Shown here one piece after another: positions 10,401 through 20,474 of a stretch of DNA of 64,000 bases. The translations under genes and the position numbers were made by a program. The stretch's first letter is position 1, and the number at the start of each line of letters is the position of its first letter. Below the pieces are notes generated by a model that saw only the letters and a list, made by a program, of their open reading frames with translations, was not told the origin of the DNA and made no database searches. This stretch comes from Candidatus Litorirhabdus singularis (lineage in GTDB: Bacteria; Pseudomonadota; Gammaproteobacteria; Pseudomonadales; Halieaceae): positions 434,001-498,000 of the forward strand of contig NZ_SHNN01000003.1 of assembly GCF_026262625.1 (NCBI RefSeq), given 5' to 3'.

Positions 10401-11608
10401 TTGGCATTCACTTGCCAACTACCACCTGGATCTGAAAGGTCACTGACTTTTAGTTGCAGTGTCTGCAAGCTACCTGCAGGTGCCAGTATGGCAACCACAT
10501 CGGCCAAACCCGGTGGCAGAAAATCTTCTTCGATCAGGTAATCACTCAGACTACCTAGATCCACCACCGAGGTACGCAGATCCAACTGGCCGTCATCAAG
10601 CACCCCCGACATCGCATTCAACTGAAACGTCTTGTCCCCAATACGAGCATTAATTCCGGAGGCACCATAATGCCAACGACCGTCAACCGTTGCCGCATGC
10701 ACCTGCGCCGAAAGCTCATCCAGTTCCAGGCGCTTACCATTATCTACCAGTTGCTGGATTTGCAGATCGCCAGCTGCGAAATCGGCCAGCACCTGCACTT
10801 GGCCGGCATCAATATTCAGCCACAATTGTCCGTCCAACTCGCCATTTTCCAAACGGAAGCCAGCCGCTTCCGCTAAACCGGTGTAATTGGAAACCTCTGG
10901 CACATGTGACTCGATATGAACCTGAGCGCGTAACTCATCAAGCTCTGTAGGCTCACCGATACCCTCGGCTATCACTCGAAACCAGCTGCGCTGGCTGGGT
11001 GACAACACGGATGCACGCAGGCGCCGAAAATCCTCATCGCGGCGCAGATTCAAATCTACCCGAAAATCATGTTCTATCTCGCCTTCATGCACTAACACCC
11101 GTGCCTGCTCCAGCTCCAGGCTGCCGGTGGCAAATATAAAGCGCAACAAGCTCTTACTGAGACCCCCACCCGCCGGAATGCCAGGGATAGCCAGTGTTCC
11201 GTCCTCAGCAATATCCACGTGAAGTTGCAGGCCACGGGCAACCAACGCGTGCATTTCCACCTTGAGCGAAGCTACTGTACCGGCCAGGTTAAGCCCTATG
11301 TTCAGGCGTTCCACGTGAACCGCTACCGGGGTATGCTCATCGCCCAGAATCCTGACGCCTTCCAACTCCAGATACGGCGCCATCGCAGTCCAGCGCCCGC
11401 GAATATGATCAGCCTCTATTACCATACCCAGGCGCTGATTCAGTTCTTCCAGAATCGGCTGCTGGAACTCGCTCACTCGCGCCACCACAAAGCGGCCCAA
11501 GCTGACGTAGGTAGCTAAAAGCATCACAAAAATTGCGATGGCTACCCACAGAGTATTGGTGAGCCTGTTGAGAAAACTGTGAGTCAATGGATTTCCTGAA
11601 TCGACCAA
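7424..11608 (-). CDS. yhdP: YhdP family AsmA-like envelope lipid-transport protein
   Basis: Very large bridge-like protein (up to 1394 residues) anchored by one N-terminal membrane helix (LWVAIAIFVMLLATYVSLG, about residues 19-37), with the rest periplasmic. The YhdP/DUF3971 and AsmA-C regions are recognisable; the family helps move phospholipid to the outer membrane. The C-terminus ends in a low-complexity tail of Ala, Glu and Pro with a DPVPDPVP repeat. It closes the mre-maf-rng-yhdP minus-strand run, 10 bp after rng. The open frame begins at TTG 11608 with no clear ribosome-binding site; a second TTG at 11587 has AGGA about 6 nt upstream and may be the true start. Confidence 0.92.
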   Translation of the reverse strand: MVDSGNPLTHSFLNRLTNTLWVAIAIFVMLLATYVSLGRFVVARVSEFQQPILEELNQRLGMVIEADHIRGRWTAMAPYLELEGVRILGDEHTPVAVHVERLNIGLNLAGTVASLKVEMHALVARGLQLHVDIAEDGTLAIPGIPAGGGLSKSLLRFIFATGSLELEQARVLVHEGEIEHDFRVDLNLRRDEDFRRLRASVLSPSQRSWFRVIAEGIGEPTELDELRAQVHIESHVPEVSNYTGLAEAAGFRLENGELDGQLWLNIDAGQVQVLADFAAGDLQIQQLVDNGKRLELDELSAQVHAATVDGRWHYGASGINARIGDKTFQLNAMSGVLDDGQLDLRTSVVDLGSLSDYLIEEDFLPPGLADVVAILAPAGSLQTLQLKVSDLSDPGGSWQVNANFDDLSVASWRGAPEVRNAAGFLALEPRVGTVQMRSSEFSLGFPTVYRHPLEYDEFAAELGWFVTEENFQLFSGPFTGVGEEGRVRGLFSLNVPLQATEAGLEMELMVGLEDASPTYRYKYLPYTLPDSLLDWLAGSIGEADIVHGGFIFRGSLRSGATDRRSVQLYFNVADAILQYHPDWPSLSDLEGTLFIDDSHVSGSGLRGQIYGSELQVTQLDLEPFGQGLMQLSVTGSALGAAADGLSVLLNSPLANIVGDAFTGWELDGELSTELDLQLVLGNSAAVPKVTVRTQWESVDLTTATLGVPVDDISGQLNYDWREGFTATDIRGSLWGKPLLASVSQQTSDNGPGLLDVRVDGQVGAESLRNWLQLDLLRLATGVAAVELHILMPPGETGQIVMASDLQGVALDLPPGFAKASEQVSDLRLTMPLDGERRQLDIDYEERAFVSLLLDAGGYHGASLGFNAQPLPVVEDTFLISGALPAVEAESWWSFIDNYILGDDLTTGSVALSEPSAQPSAQPPAPLPGPEMPIVVSGLQVSELCALGICTNTVLLDAEQGPGQWQIGFALPWLDGTAVVADDLSWVQLDLQRLDIQGIDPQWLKAADPDAVSKLELPSFEWKIENLWSGSQRWGELNFSLQEQGDTLQFRDIFGNLRGLQLGVDEAPMNLDWRRSGDEVDTRLWGPVHFVDFGDVLASFSYERIIETNSGRVDIDLAWPASPLDFALLGTSGQLVMNVDEGRFLNASGAAEGTLRVVAIVNLAEFVRRLSLDLNSLAKSGVPFDSITGELLFDNDVIDVPLIDVAGRGSRFQFVGLADIGSETVAGELVATLPVASNLPWIAALVAGLPVAAGVFVVSQIFSEQMDRFSSAIYNIEGPWNNPEVDFKRIFDDVTPPQNGRAPELPTSPAAVDVLTSEEVAVPAANQSAEPSAAGPEAAEPDAAEETELVIPAEVKAEVKGEIKTEALPETLPDPVPDPVPEVAPSSTLKAVPVD

Positions 11609-11618
11609 ACTGCAGGTA

Positions 11619-13097
11619 TTAGAACGGTATTATGTCGAAGTGTTCCCTGCGATACACGGATTCAACGCGGATCTGTACAGTTTTGCCAATAAATTGTTCC
11701 AGCTCGGCCATCGCCGTAGATTCCTCGTCGAGCAGCCGATCGACTACTTCCATGGCAGCCAGCACCCGCAAGCCTCCTGCTTTATTGCCGCGCGCCTCCC
11801 GCAGGATCTCCCGAAAAATGTCATAACAGACCGTTTCGACGGACTTCATCTCCCCTCTGCCGTCACATACCGGGCAGGGTTCACAGAGCACATGCCCCAG
11901 ACTCTCCCGGGTACGTTTGCGGGTCATTTCCACCAAACCCAACTCGGAGACGCCGGTAATAGCGACGCGCGCAGTGTCCCCTTCCATCGCTTTTTCCAGA
12001 GCAAGCAACACCTGTTGGCGATGCTCAGACTGGCGCATATCGATAAAGTCGATAATGATAATACCGCCCAGGTTTCGCACCCGAACCTGACGTGCCAAGG
12101 CAACCGCTGCCTCAAGGTTGGTCTTGTAGATGGTCTCTTCGGGGTCACTGCGGCCCACAAAGCCACCGGTATTGATGTCAATGGTGGTCATGGCTTCAGT
12201 CTGGTCAATCACCAAATGAGCGCCGGACTCAAGCTCAACCTTCCGCTCCAGGGCCTGACTGATTTCAGCCTCCACTGCGTACTGTTCAAACAGCGGCAGC
12301 GGCCCTTCGTAGGGCTCCAACAAAGGCGCAATTTCGGGCACGAAATCCAAACAAAATTGCTGCAGGGCGGCGGCGGTGGCGGCATCATCCACCCTTATTT
12401 TTTCCAGACCAGAGCGAGCCATATCCCGAATAGCGCGCTGCGGTAACGGCCAGTCTTCATAAATACGCTGGGGAGCGGGACCAGCACTGACGCGCTTGGT
12501 GACGGCGCCCCACAGGCGCTGCAAAAATCGTAGATCGGCCTCCAGTTCGGCTGCGGCAACACCCTCAGCAGCGGTGCGGATAATGAAACCTGCGCCCGCA
12601 TCCATACCGACGGCAGCAGCACTAGCCTGCAACAAGTTACGCAAGCGGCAGCGCTCTTCCTCATCTTCAATTTGCTGGGAAACACCGGTATGGCTAGTGC
12701 GTGGCAGATATACCAAATAACGCGAGGAAACAGAAAGCTGCGTGGTCAGCCGTGCACCCTTGTCACCAAGAGGCTCTTTGGCGACCTGAACCAACAGGTC
12801 TTGACCCTCCCGTAGATGCTCGCTGATGCTCCGTTTGGATGCCGAGCGAATTTCCCAGCCATTGGCGTCGACTGCAGTAATGTCGTTGGCGTGAATAAAA
12901 CTGGTGCGCGCCTCTCCGATCTCTACAAAAGCGGCTTCCATGCCGGGCAGTACCCGCACAACTTTACCCAAATAGATGTTACCGGCAATACCGCGATGAG
13001 CCGCGCGCTCAATATGCAGTTCCTGCAGCACACCCTGCTCCAGCAACGCCACACGTGTCTCCAGTGGAGTCACGTTGACTAACAGCTCCTCACTCAT
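11619..13097 (-). CDS. rng: ribonuclease G
   Basis: Endoribonuclease of the RNase E/G family that matures the 5' end of 16S rRNA and cleaves some mRNAs. With the ATG at 13097 it has 492 residues. It carries an S1 domain (GIAGNIYLGKVVRVLPGMEAAFVEIG), the catalytic DNase-I-like segment with TIDINTGGFVGR and GGIIIIDFIDM, and the zinc-link motif CEPCPVCDGRG. I prefer 13097 to the upstream 13127: GGGAG lies about 8 nt before this ATG, it overlaps the maf stop by 8 bp, and MSEELLVNVTP is the typical RNase G start. Confidence 0.97.
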   Translation of the reverse strand: MSEELLVNVTPLETRVALLEQGVLQELHIERAAHRGIAGNIYLGKVVRVLPGMEAAFVEIGEARTSFIHANDITAVDANGWEIRSASKRSISEHLREGQDLLVQVAKEPLGDKGARLTTQLSVSSRYLVYLPRTSHTGVSQQIEDEEERCRLRNLLQASAAAVGMDAGAGFIIRTAAEGVAAAELEADLRFLQRLWGAVTKRVSAGPAPQRIYEDWPLPQRAIRDMARSGLEKIRVDDAATAAALQQFCLDFVPEIAPLLEPYEGPLPLFEQYAVEAEISQALERKVELESGAHLVIDQTEAMTTIDINTGGFVGRSDPEETIYKTNLEAAVALARQVRVRNLGGIIIIDFIDMRQSEHRQQVLLALEKAMEGDTARVAITGVSELGLVEMTRKRTRESLGHVLCEPCPVCDGRGEMKSVETVCYDIFREILREARGNKAGGLRVLAAMEVVDRLLDEESTAMAELEQFIGKTVQIRVESVYRREHFDIIPF

Positions 13098-13683
13098 CCA
13101 GCGCTCCCTGCAACGCCGTTGCAACACCGAAATCGGCTAACAGCTGCCAGGTCTGCGCCAGCGGCAGACCCACAACGTTGCTATAGCTGCCGACAATAGA
13201 CTCTACAAAGGCGCCACCAAGCCCCTGAATTCCGTAGCCGCCCGCTTTATCAAACGGCTCACCAGAATCGATATATGCTTCTACAGCCTCGCGCTGCAGA
13301 CTGACAAACTGCACCCGTGTTTCGCAGAGGAGTTCCTCAACCCGATCACCGGCAGCCAGACACACACCGGTTAGCACCCGATGCTCGCGGCCACCCAGGC
13401 GCGCCAGCATCGCCAATGCGTCCATTCGGTCTACCGGTTTACCCAGAATTTGCTGATCCAGCACCACACAGGTGTCTGCCGCCAACACCACAACGTCAGC
13501 ATCATTTACCTGAGCCTGGCAACTGGCGGCTTTTTCACGCGCCAACCGAACCACATAGTCTGAGGCTTCTTCCCCCGCCATAACAGACTCGTCAATATCC
13601 GCCGGGCGTTGACTAAACTTCACCCCAAGTCGGGTCAAAAGTTGTACTCGACGCGGCGAAGCGGAAGCTAAAATCACAGGCAT
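13090..13683 (-). CDS. maf: Maf-family nucleotide pyrophosphatase
   Basis: Cleaves non-canonical or dTTP/UTP-type nucleoside triphosphates to monophosphates; linked in older work to septum control. The 197 residues open with MPVILASASPRRVQLL and include VVLAADTCVVLDQQILGKP, with the catalytic Asp, and EPFDKAGGYGIQGLG, all standard Maf motifs. It lies between mreD (9 bp gap) and rng (8 bp overlap) as in Pseudomonas. Confidence 0.96.
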   Translation of the reverse strand: MPVILASASPRRVQLLTRLGVKFSQRPADIDESVMAGEEASDYVVRLAREKAASCQAQVNDADVVVLAADTCVVLDQQILGKPVDRMDALAMLARLGGREHRVLTGVCLAAGDRVEELLCETRVQFVSLQREAVEAYIDSGEPFDKAGGYGIQGLGGAFVESIVGSYSNVVGLPLAQTWQLLADFGVATALQGALDE

Positions 13684-13692
13684 AGCTGACGC

Positions 13693-14181
13693 TCAACTGA
13701 CCCGGTAATGGCGGCGCACAGACCGCAATAAAACCAAAACCAAGGGCCACAGCAAGGCCCCGACCAGAGCAGGCATCAAAAACAACAGCGTATCGGCGCC
13801 GCTGCTGGTGAGATTCTGCACCCACTGCCCCAATAGCTGATTCAAACTCAACAACATAAGCACCACAGCCGCCTGTTGCCCCAGGTTGAACACCCGCAGG
13901 CGCTGATAGAGAATCAACGCCAAAAATGCCACCAGTGCAAATGCCAGCGCATTCTGCCCCAGAGCTGCGCCTTCCAATACGTCGAGCAAAATGCCCACCA
14001 GAAAAGCGATGAAAATTCCAACCCGTTGTGGCAGCGCAACAACCCAGTAGATCAGCACCAACGCGACCCAATCCGGACGCGCCACCGCCAGCCACTGCGG
14101 CAGCGGAAAAATGGCCAGCAGAAACGCCACACCAAAGGTGACACCTATCACCCAGACCGCGTTGGCACCAGGCTGCGACAT
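13693..14181 (-). CDS. mreD: rod shape-determining protein MreD
   Basis: Inner-membrane subunit of the elongasome together with MreB, MreC, RodA and PBP2. The 162-residue protein is almost entirely hydrophobic with about five membrane helices. FLVGILLDVLEGAALGQNALAFALVAFLAL is the conserved MreD core. It starts 4 bp after mreC ends, consistent with one transcript. Confidence 0.94.
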   Translation of the reverse strand: MSQPGANAVWVIGVTFGVAFLLAIFPLPQWLAVARPDWVALVLIYWVVALPQRVGIFIAFLVGILLDVLEGAALGQNALAFALVAFLALILYQRLRVFNLGQQAAVVLMLLSLNQLLGQWVQNLTSSGADTLLFLMPALVGALLWPLVLVLLRSVRRHYRVS

Positions 14182-14185
14182 CCGC

Positions 14186-15016
14186 TTAGTCCGCCACTGA
14201 CTGTTTGAAAACCAACAACACGTGACGGCTGCGGTTAAGCGCCGCGTTGGGACGAGCCTTCACAACCGCGAAGGGCTGGCCCGGGTCACGCGTCACCTCA
14301 ATAACCGTGGCTACCGGATAGCCAACTGGAAAACGTCGGCCTAATCCAGAGGTGACCAACAAGTCACCCACCTCGATATCCGTTGTTGAGGCCACATGAC
14401 GCAGCTCTACTACATCGAGTCGACCCACACCCTCGGCGATCGCCCGCACCCCATTGCGATTAACCTGGACCGGCAACGCGTGGGTAGCATCCGTGATCAG
14501 CAAGACCCGGCTACTGGCGTTTCCAGCCTCGATAACCTGCCCCATCAGACCATCCGCATCCAGCAACGGTTGGCCCACAAAAACCCCATCGTCGGTACCT
14601 TTGTTTAATACCACCTGATGGCGAGCAGGATCTGGAGTCACGCCAATGAGTTCGGCGACCAACACGTCATCCTGCACCAGCGCGGAAGAATTCAGCAGCG
14701 CTCGTAGACGTAAGTTTTCCGCCCTTAGTGCGGCCATCTGCAGCATTTTTCCCTGCAATAACTGCGACTCAGAGCGCAGGTGTGCATTCTCTTCCAGCAG
14801 CGTACTGCGGGTAACCAGAATTTGACTGGACCAACTGCTCAAGCGGGCGGGAAGATCCACCAGCCAGTAAAAAGGATAGGCGGCATTTGACAAGGTGGCA
14901 CGGGTCGCCGCCATCTGGTTAAAGCGCACATCGGCAAAAATCAGAGTCAGTGCCAGAACCCCCGTCAATGCTACGCGGGTAAAGGCAGAGGTCTCTTGGA
15001 CGAACAGGGGCTTGAT
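14186..15016 (-). CDS. mreC: rod shape-determining protein MreC, apparent ATC start
   Basis: Bitopic elongasome scaffold with a short cytoplasmic tail, one helix, a coiled coil and periplasmic beta domains. The first ordinary start codon in frame is TTG at 14968, which falls inside the membrane helix. The frame is open 16 codons further and encodes IKPLFVQETSAFTRVA, matching the usual N-terminus (MKPIF... in E. coli) except that the initiator position is ATC (15014-15016). GAGGAG lies 5 nt before that ATC. I therefore extend the gene to 15016 (276 codons). Coiled coil LLEENAHLRSESQLLQGKM and the GLMGQVIEAGNASSRVLLITD region are typical. The start is inferred, the gene itself is secure. Confidence 0.9.
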   Translation of the reverse strand: MKPLFVQETSAFTRVALTGVLALTLIFADVRFNQMAATRATLSNAAYPFYWLVDLPARLSSWSSQILVTRSTLLEENAHLRSESQLLQGKMLQMAALRAENLRLRALLNSSALVQDDVLVAELIGVTPDPARHQVVLNKGTDDGVFVGQPLLDADGLMGQVIEAGNASSRVLLITDATHALPVQVNRNGVRAIAEGVGRLDVVELRHVASTTDIEVGDLLVTSGLGRRFPVGYPVATVIEVTRDPGQPFAVVKARPNAALNRSRHVLLVFKQSVAD

Positions 15017-15056
15017 GCGTGCTCCTCGCTGTCAGGCAACAGGTACGGAGTGAGGC

Positions 15057-16121
<1,065 letters not shown>

Positions 16122-16247
16122 CTAAACGGCGCATTGAAAGCGGTTTGGGCCTGCCTATAAACAACAAGCCAGAACTGGGCGATAGCCACTTGCGCGGAAT
16201 CTGCTTGACTAGCCGGCAACTCTAACAACCATGGGGATTTTGGGCAA

Positions 16248-16293
16248 GGCGCAAATGTGTTAACTTTGCGCCCCCGCAGCTGTTCTGGCGGGG
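16248..16293. promoter_or_regulatory. two hairpins in the mreB-gatC intergenic region
   Basis: GGCGCAAA at 16248-16255 pairs perfectly with TTTGCGCC at 16265-16272, and CCCCGC at 16272-16277 pairs with GCGGGG at 16288-16293, about 30 bp before the gatC start. They may be leader structures of gatC or mark the divergent promoters. No function is shown by the sequence alone. Confidence 0.4.
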
Positions 16294-16321
16294 CTTAACA
16301 GTCTTTTGTAAGAGCATTGTC

Positions 16322-16609
16322 ATGTCAATTGAGCAAGCAGAAATAGAAAAACTGGCGGAGCTGGCGAGAATTCGCATCGCTCCAGAAGAACTCGCGGCTG
16401 TCACCAGCGGGATCGCGAGCATTCTAGGCATGGTCGACCAGATGCAGAGTCTGGCCACCAGCGATGTCGAGCCGATGGCAAATCCGCTAGACGCCAGCCA
16501 GCGGCTGCGGGAAGACGTTGTTACGGAGGTAGACCAACGCGAAGCGTTCCAGGCGCAGGCGCCAGCGACCCAGGACGGCCTCTATCTGGTACCCAAGGTG
16601 ATTGACTAA
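16322..16609 (+). CDS. gatC: Asp-tRNA(Asn)/Glu-tRNA(Gln) amidotransferase subunit C
   Basis: Small stabilising subunit of the GatCAB complex, which amidates mischarged Glu-tRNA(Gln) and/or Asp-tRNA(Asn). 95 residues, with the standard [17 protein letters not shown] start, [14 protein letters not shown] and the closing [12 protein letters not shown]. It leads the gatCAB operon; gatA begins 1 bp after its stop. Confidence 0.96.
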   Translation: MSIEQAEIEKLAELARIRIAPEELAAVTSGIASILGMVDQMQSLATSDVEPMANPLDASQRLREDVVTEVDQREAFQAQAPATQDGLYLVPKVID

Positions 16610-16610
16610 G

Positions 16611-18074
16611 ATGCCCTTTCACAGCCTCAAAGACGTAAGCAGCGGCCTCCAGGCAGGCACCTTTTCCAGCGAAGAGATCAGCGCAGATTATCTACGCCAG
16701 ATTGAAGCCTCCAATCCTGAGCTCAACGCGTTTATAACCGTGACCGCCGACGCCGCGCTCATCGACGCCCGCAGCGCCGACGCAAGCCGTGCTGCCGGCA
16801 CAGCGGGGCCCCTCACCGGCGTACCGATGGCGCATAAAGACATATTTTGCACCAGCGACGTTCGTACCAGCTGCGGCTCCCGCATGCTGGACAATTTTGC
16901 GCCGCCCTATAATGCCACCGTGGTCAGCAAGCTTGCCGCCGCGGGTATGGTCAGCCTGGGTAAGACCAACATGGACGAGTTCGCTATGGGCTCCTCTAAC
17001 GAAACCAGCTTTTACGGGCCGGTACGTAACCCCTGGAACACAGATTGCATCCCCGGCGGCTCTTCTGGAGGTTCAGCTGCCGCCGTGGCCGCCGGCATGA
17101 TACCTGCGGCCACCGGCACCGACACCGGTGGCTCTATCCGGCAACCCGCGGCACTGTGCGGCATCAGCGGCCTTAAGCCTACCTATGGGCGAGTGTCACG
17201 GTTGGGCATGGTGGCGTTTGCCTCCAGCCTTGACCAGGGCGGCCCTATGGCACGCAGCGCCGAAGACTGCGCGTTAATGCTGACTGCCATGGCGGGGTTT
17301 GACCCCCTGGACTCTACTTCTACCCAGCGCCCTGATGAAGACTTTACAAGGAATCTTGAACAACCGCTGCAGGGGCTCCGCGTGGGCGTACCTGGCGAGT
17401 ACATGAACGCCGACCTGGAACCAGAATTGGCCAGCGCCATGCAGCAGGCGCTAACTGAATACGAAAAACTGGGAGCCACATTGGTCGACATCTCACTACC
17501 TCATACCGAGCTGTCTGTACCCGCCTATTATGTGATCGCGCCCGCAGAGGCATCCACCAACCTGTCACGCTTTGATGGCGTTCGCTACGGCCACCGCTGT
17601 GAAAACCCAACAGATCTGCACGATCTTTATACCCGCAGCCGCGATGAAGGTTTTGGCGCTGAAGTGAAACGTCGCATTCTGGTCGGTACCTATGCGCTGT
17701 CGGCTGGCTACTACGATGCTTACTATCGCAAAGCACAACAACTGCGACGCCTGATCCAGCAGGATTTTATCGGTGCCTTTGAGCACGTCGACGTCATTAT
17801 CGGGCCAACCACACCACATCCGGCGTGGAAACTGGGCGCCAAGTCCGATGACCCGGTCGCCATGTACCTGGAAGACCTGTTCACGCTCAGCGTCAACCTG
17901 GCGGGGTTGCCCGGCATGTCAATTCCAGCCGGTTTTAGCGACGGCCTGCCGGTTGGTTTGCAGCTTATCGGCAACTACTTTGACGAGGCGCGACTGTTGA
18001 ACGTTGCCCACCGATATCAGCAGGTCACCGACTGGCACCTGCGCACGCCGACAAGCACTGGCGGGGAGCAATAG
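16611..18074 (+). CDS. gatA: Asp-tRNA(Asn)/Glu-tRNA(Gln) amidotransferase subunit A
   Basis: Glutaminase subunit that releases ammonia for GatB. 487 residues from the ATG at 16611; an in-frame TTG at 16602 is less likely because it overlaps the gatC end without a better ribosome-binding site. Amidase-signature triad: Lys76 in AHKDIFC, cis-Ser151 in [13 protein letters not shown] and nucleophile Ser175 in [13 protein letters not shown], at the spacing expected for GatA. Fully intact. Confidence 0.97.
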   Translation: MPFHSLKDVSSGLQAGTFSSEEISADYLRQIEASNPELNAFITVTADAALIDARSADASRAAGTAGPLTGVPMAHKDIFCTSDVRTSCGSRMLDNFAPPYNATVVSKLAAAGMVSLGKTNMDEFAMGSSNETSFYGPVRNPWNTDCIPGGSSGGSAAAVAAGMIPAATGTDTGGSIRQPAALCGISGLKPTYGRVSRLGMVAFASSLDQGGPMARSAEDCALMLTAMAGFDPLDSTSTQRPDEDFTRNLEQPLQGLRVGVPGEYMNADLEPELASAMQQALTEYEKLGATLVDISLPHTELSVPAYYVIAPAEASTNLSRFDGVRYGHRCENPTDLHDLYTRSRDEGFGAEVKRRILVGTYALSAGYYDAYYRKAQQLRRLIQQDFIGAFEHVDVIIGPTTPHPAWKLGAKSDDPVAMYLEDLFTLSVNLAGLPGMSIPAGFSDGLPVGLQLIGNYFDEARLLNVAHRYQQVTDWHLRTPTSTGGEQ

Positions 18075-18076
18075 AT

Positions 18077-19519
18077 ATGCAGTGGGAAACAGTTATCGGC
18101 CTTGAGATTCATGTGCAACTGGCCACTCAATCAAAGATATTTTCCGGGGCGGCCACCCGCTTTGGCGCAGCGCCCAACAGCCAGGCCTGCGCGATAGACC
18201 TGGCCATGCCAGGCATGCTGCCGGTCCTCAACACAGAAGCCGTGCGCTGCGCGGTGCTATTTGGTCTGGGCATAGACGCCGAAATAGCCAAACGCTCAGT
18301 GTTTGACCGCAAAAACTACTTCTATCCAGACCTGCCCAAGGGCTACCAGATTTCGCAGCTGGATTTTCCAATTGTAGGTCGCGGCAGCGTGCAAGTGCAG
18401 CTGCCGGATGGCAGCGAAAAAGAAATAGGCGTGACCCGGGCTCACCTTGAGGAAGACGCCGGTAAATCATTGCATGAAGACTATCATGGGATGTCGGGTA
18501 TTGACCTGAACCGCGCTGGCACCCCGTTGCTGGAAATTGTTTCAGAACCCGATATCCGTAATGCCGAGGAAGCGGTCGCCTACCTGCGGACAATCCACTC
18601 CATTATTACCTATCTGGGTGTCTCTGATGGCAACATGGCGGAGGGTTCTATGCGCTGTGATGTAAACATTTCGCTGCGCCCCCGAGGTGAGGAGAAGCTC
18701 GGCACCCGCACCGAAATCAAGAACGTCAATTCCTTCCGCTTCGTCGAAAAGGCAATTGCCGTCGAGGTCGCCCGGCAGATGGATATTCTTGAAGATGGCG
18801 GTTCTATTGTGCAGGAAACTCGCCTGTACGATGCCGAGCGCAACGAGACGCGATCGATGCGCAGCAAGGAAGTAGCCAACGACTATCGCTATTTTCCGGA
18901 GCCCGACCTGCTGCCTATTGAAATCGATGACGCTTATATCGATGCGCTGCGTGAAAAACTGCCAGAGCTACCCCGTCAAAAACGTGAGCGCTTTTGCAGC
19001 CAATACCAGCTCAGCGCTTACGATGCCAGTGTGCTGTCAGACTCGCGCACTATTGCCGACTACTTCGAAGCCGTATGTGACGCCTGCAACGACCCAAAAC
19101 TTGCCGCCAACTGGGTTCAGGGCGAACTGCTGGCGCAGCTCAACCGCACTGAGAGCGACATTGCCGATAGTCCGGTGCCGGCTAGCGAGCTGGGCGTGCT
19201 TATCACGCGTATTGCGGACAACACCATCTCTGGCAAAATCGCCAAACAGGTTTTCGAATCAATGTGGAACGGCGAAGGTGGCGTTGATCAGATTATCGAA
19301 GCACAGGGGCTCAAGCAGGTCAGCGATAGCGGCGAACTGGAAGCGATGGTGGATACTGTCATTAGCGCCAGCCCCGATCAGGTGCAACAGTATCTTGCCG
19401 CCGATGAGGGTAAACGCAAAAAATTATTGGGCTATTTTGTGGGGCAGATTATGAAAGCCTCCAAAGGTCAGGCCAACCCGAAGATGGTCAACGAGTTGCT
19501 ACACAGCAAACTGGTTTAA
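18077..19519 (+). CDS. gatB: Asp-tRNA(Asn)/Glu-tRNA(Gln) amidotransferase subunit B
   Basis: Kinase/transamidase subunit that activates the mischarged tRNA and transfers ammonia. 480 residues beginning [24 protein letters not shown], with [25 protein letters not shown] and [19 protein letters not shown]. The YqeY-like tail (about 330-480) ends [20 protein letters not shown]. Follows gatA by 2 bp. Confidence 0.98.
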   Translation: MQWETVIGLEIHVQLATQSKIFSGAATRFGAAPNSQACAIDLAMPGMLPVLNTEAVRCAVLFGLGIDAEIAKRSVFDRKNYFYPDLPKGYQISQLDFPIVGRGSVQVQLPDGSEKEIGVTRAHLEEDAGKSLHEDYHGMSGIDLNRAGTPLLEIVSEPDIRNAEEAVAYLRTIHSIITYLGVSDGNMAEGSMRCDVNISLRPRGEEKLGTRTEIKNVNSFRFVEKAIAVEVARQMDILEDGGSIVQETRLYDAERNETRSMRSKEVANDYRYFPEPDLLPIEIDDAYIDALREKLPELPRQKRERFCSQYQLSAYDASVLSDSRTIADYFEAVCDACNDPKLAANWVQGELLAQLNRTESDIADSPVPASELGVLITRIADNTISGKIAKQVFESMWNGEGGVDQIIEAQGLKQVSDSGELEAMVDTVISASPDQVQQYLAADEGKRKKLLGYFVGQIMKASKGQANPKMVNELLHSKLV

Positions 19520-19536
19520 CAGAGCAGGAGAAGAAC

Positions 19537-19830
19537 ATGCGTAAGGATAAAGAAAAAGTACTGGATGAAGTATGGACCGAGGATCGAGTCCGCTCTTTTC
19601 TGGAAGTACGCTCCTTCGACCAGACAGACCGCAGCTTTCATATGCTACTGAAAGCCTATCAGAGCATGCGCGCGTCCGATTTCGAAAAATTCGTTGGCTT
19701 TTTCACCAATGATGGCCGTGACGTCAATTGCACGAATGGCAACGAAGAGACCGTCCTCTCCATTATCAGCCAACACAACAAAGGCGAAGAATACGCCGCT
19801 ATTCTGCGTTCAGCCGGCGCCAGCCTGTAG
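19537..19830 (+). CDS. PA4642-family small protein
   Basis: 97-residue soluble protein of unknown function, resembling the protein called PA4642 in Pseudomonas: MRKDKEKVLDEVWTEDRVRSFLE, then LLKAYQSMRASDFEKFVGFFTNDGRDVNCTNGNEETVLSIISQH. The second half reads like a single ankyrin-like helix pair. An AGCAGGAG ribosome-binding site precedes it, 17 bp after gatB. It converges on smrA, whose stop is 42 bp away. Confidence 0.75.
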   Translation: MRKDKEKVLDEVWTEDRVRSFLEVRSFDQTDRSFHMLLKAYQSMRASDFEKFVGFFTNDGRDVNCTNGNEETVLSIISQHNKGEEYAAILRSAGASL

Positions 19831-19871
19831 GGCAGCATTTATTCTGCCGGGAGCTGGCTCCAGATTCAGAG

Positions 19872-20453
19872 CTAGCCGCCCCGGGTGTAGTGCTCGCGAT
19901 TCTTCTGTTTCTGTTCTTCGCTTTTACGCAATAGAACAAAAACGGCCCCTGTACCGCCCTGCTGGACGGTTGCACTGTGGAACGCCAGCACTTCATCAAA
20001 CTGCTGCAACCAATGATTCACACAGCCCTTAATAATCGACGACTGCTCCTGCTCACGACTGTTCTGACCCTTACCATGCACAACCTGCACACTGCGCAGA
20101 CCTAGCTCCTGCGCCTGCATCACAAACTCATAGAGCTCCTTGCGCGAAGCGGTCACCGAGCGCCGGTGCAGATTGAGTAGCGCTTCTGCGGCATAGCGTC
20201 CCTGCTTTAGCTTACGAAACACCCCATTCTGAACACCGGGCCGCTTGAAACTAAGCACATACCAGGGGTCTAGCTTAGGCAGGTCGTCAACTTGCAGAAA
20301 ATTGGGATCACCGGTTTCAGCGACAGCTGCCTGCCGCCGCGCAGCAGCGCTGGCGGCAGCGGGGCCACGTTTGGGCAACACTCGCGCCTCATGCTGCAAA
20401 GGGGCGACCCCTGCCATTTCCTGTTGGAACAGGAATTCCTCGTCATCGTTCAT
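19872..20453 (-). CDS. smrA: Smr domain protein
   Basis: 193 residues from the ATG at 20453 (MNDDEEFLFQQEMAGVAPL, the usual SmrA beginning); an upstream in-frame start would add 35 unconserved residues. The C-terminal Smr domain has LNLHRRSVTASRKELYEFV and VVHGKGQNS; Smr domains act as nucleases or nucleic-acid binding modules, and the LDLHG motif is degenerate here (NLHRRS). Divergent from the small CWC gene 21 bp away. Confidence 0.88.
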   Translation of the reverse strand: MNDDEEFLFQQEMAGVAPLQHEARVLPKRGPAAASAAARRQAAVAETGDPNFLQVDDLPKLDPWYVLSFKRPGVQNGVFRKLKQGRYAAEALLNLHRRSVTASRKELYEFVMQAQELGLRSVQVVHGKGQNSREQEQSSIIKGCVNHWLQQFDEVLAFHSATVQQGGTGAVFVLLRKSEEQKQKNREHYTRGG

Positions 20454-20474
20454 GCCGGACAGTATTATGGAAAA

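Noticed and set aside
11640-12446. Long open frame (268 codons) on the plus strand within rng
   Set aside because: It is antisense to the conserved RNase G catalytic domain and has no recognisable protein features.
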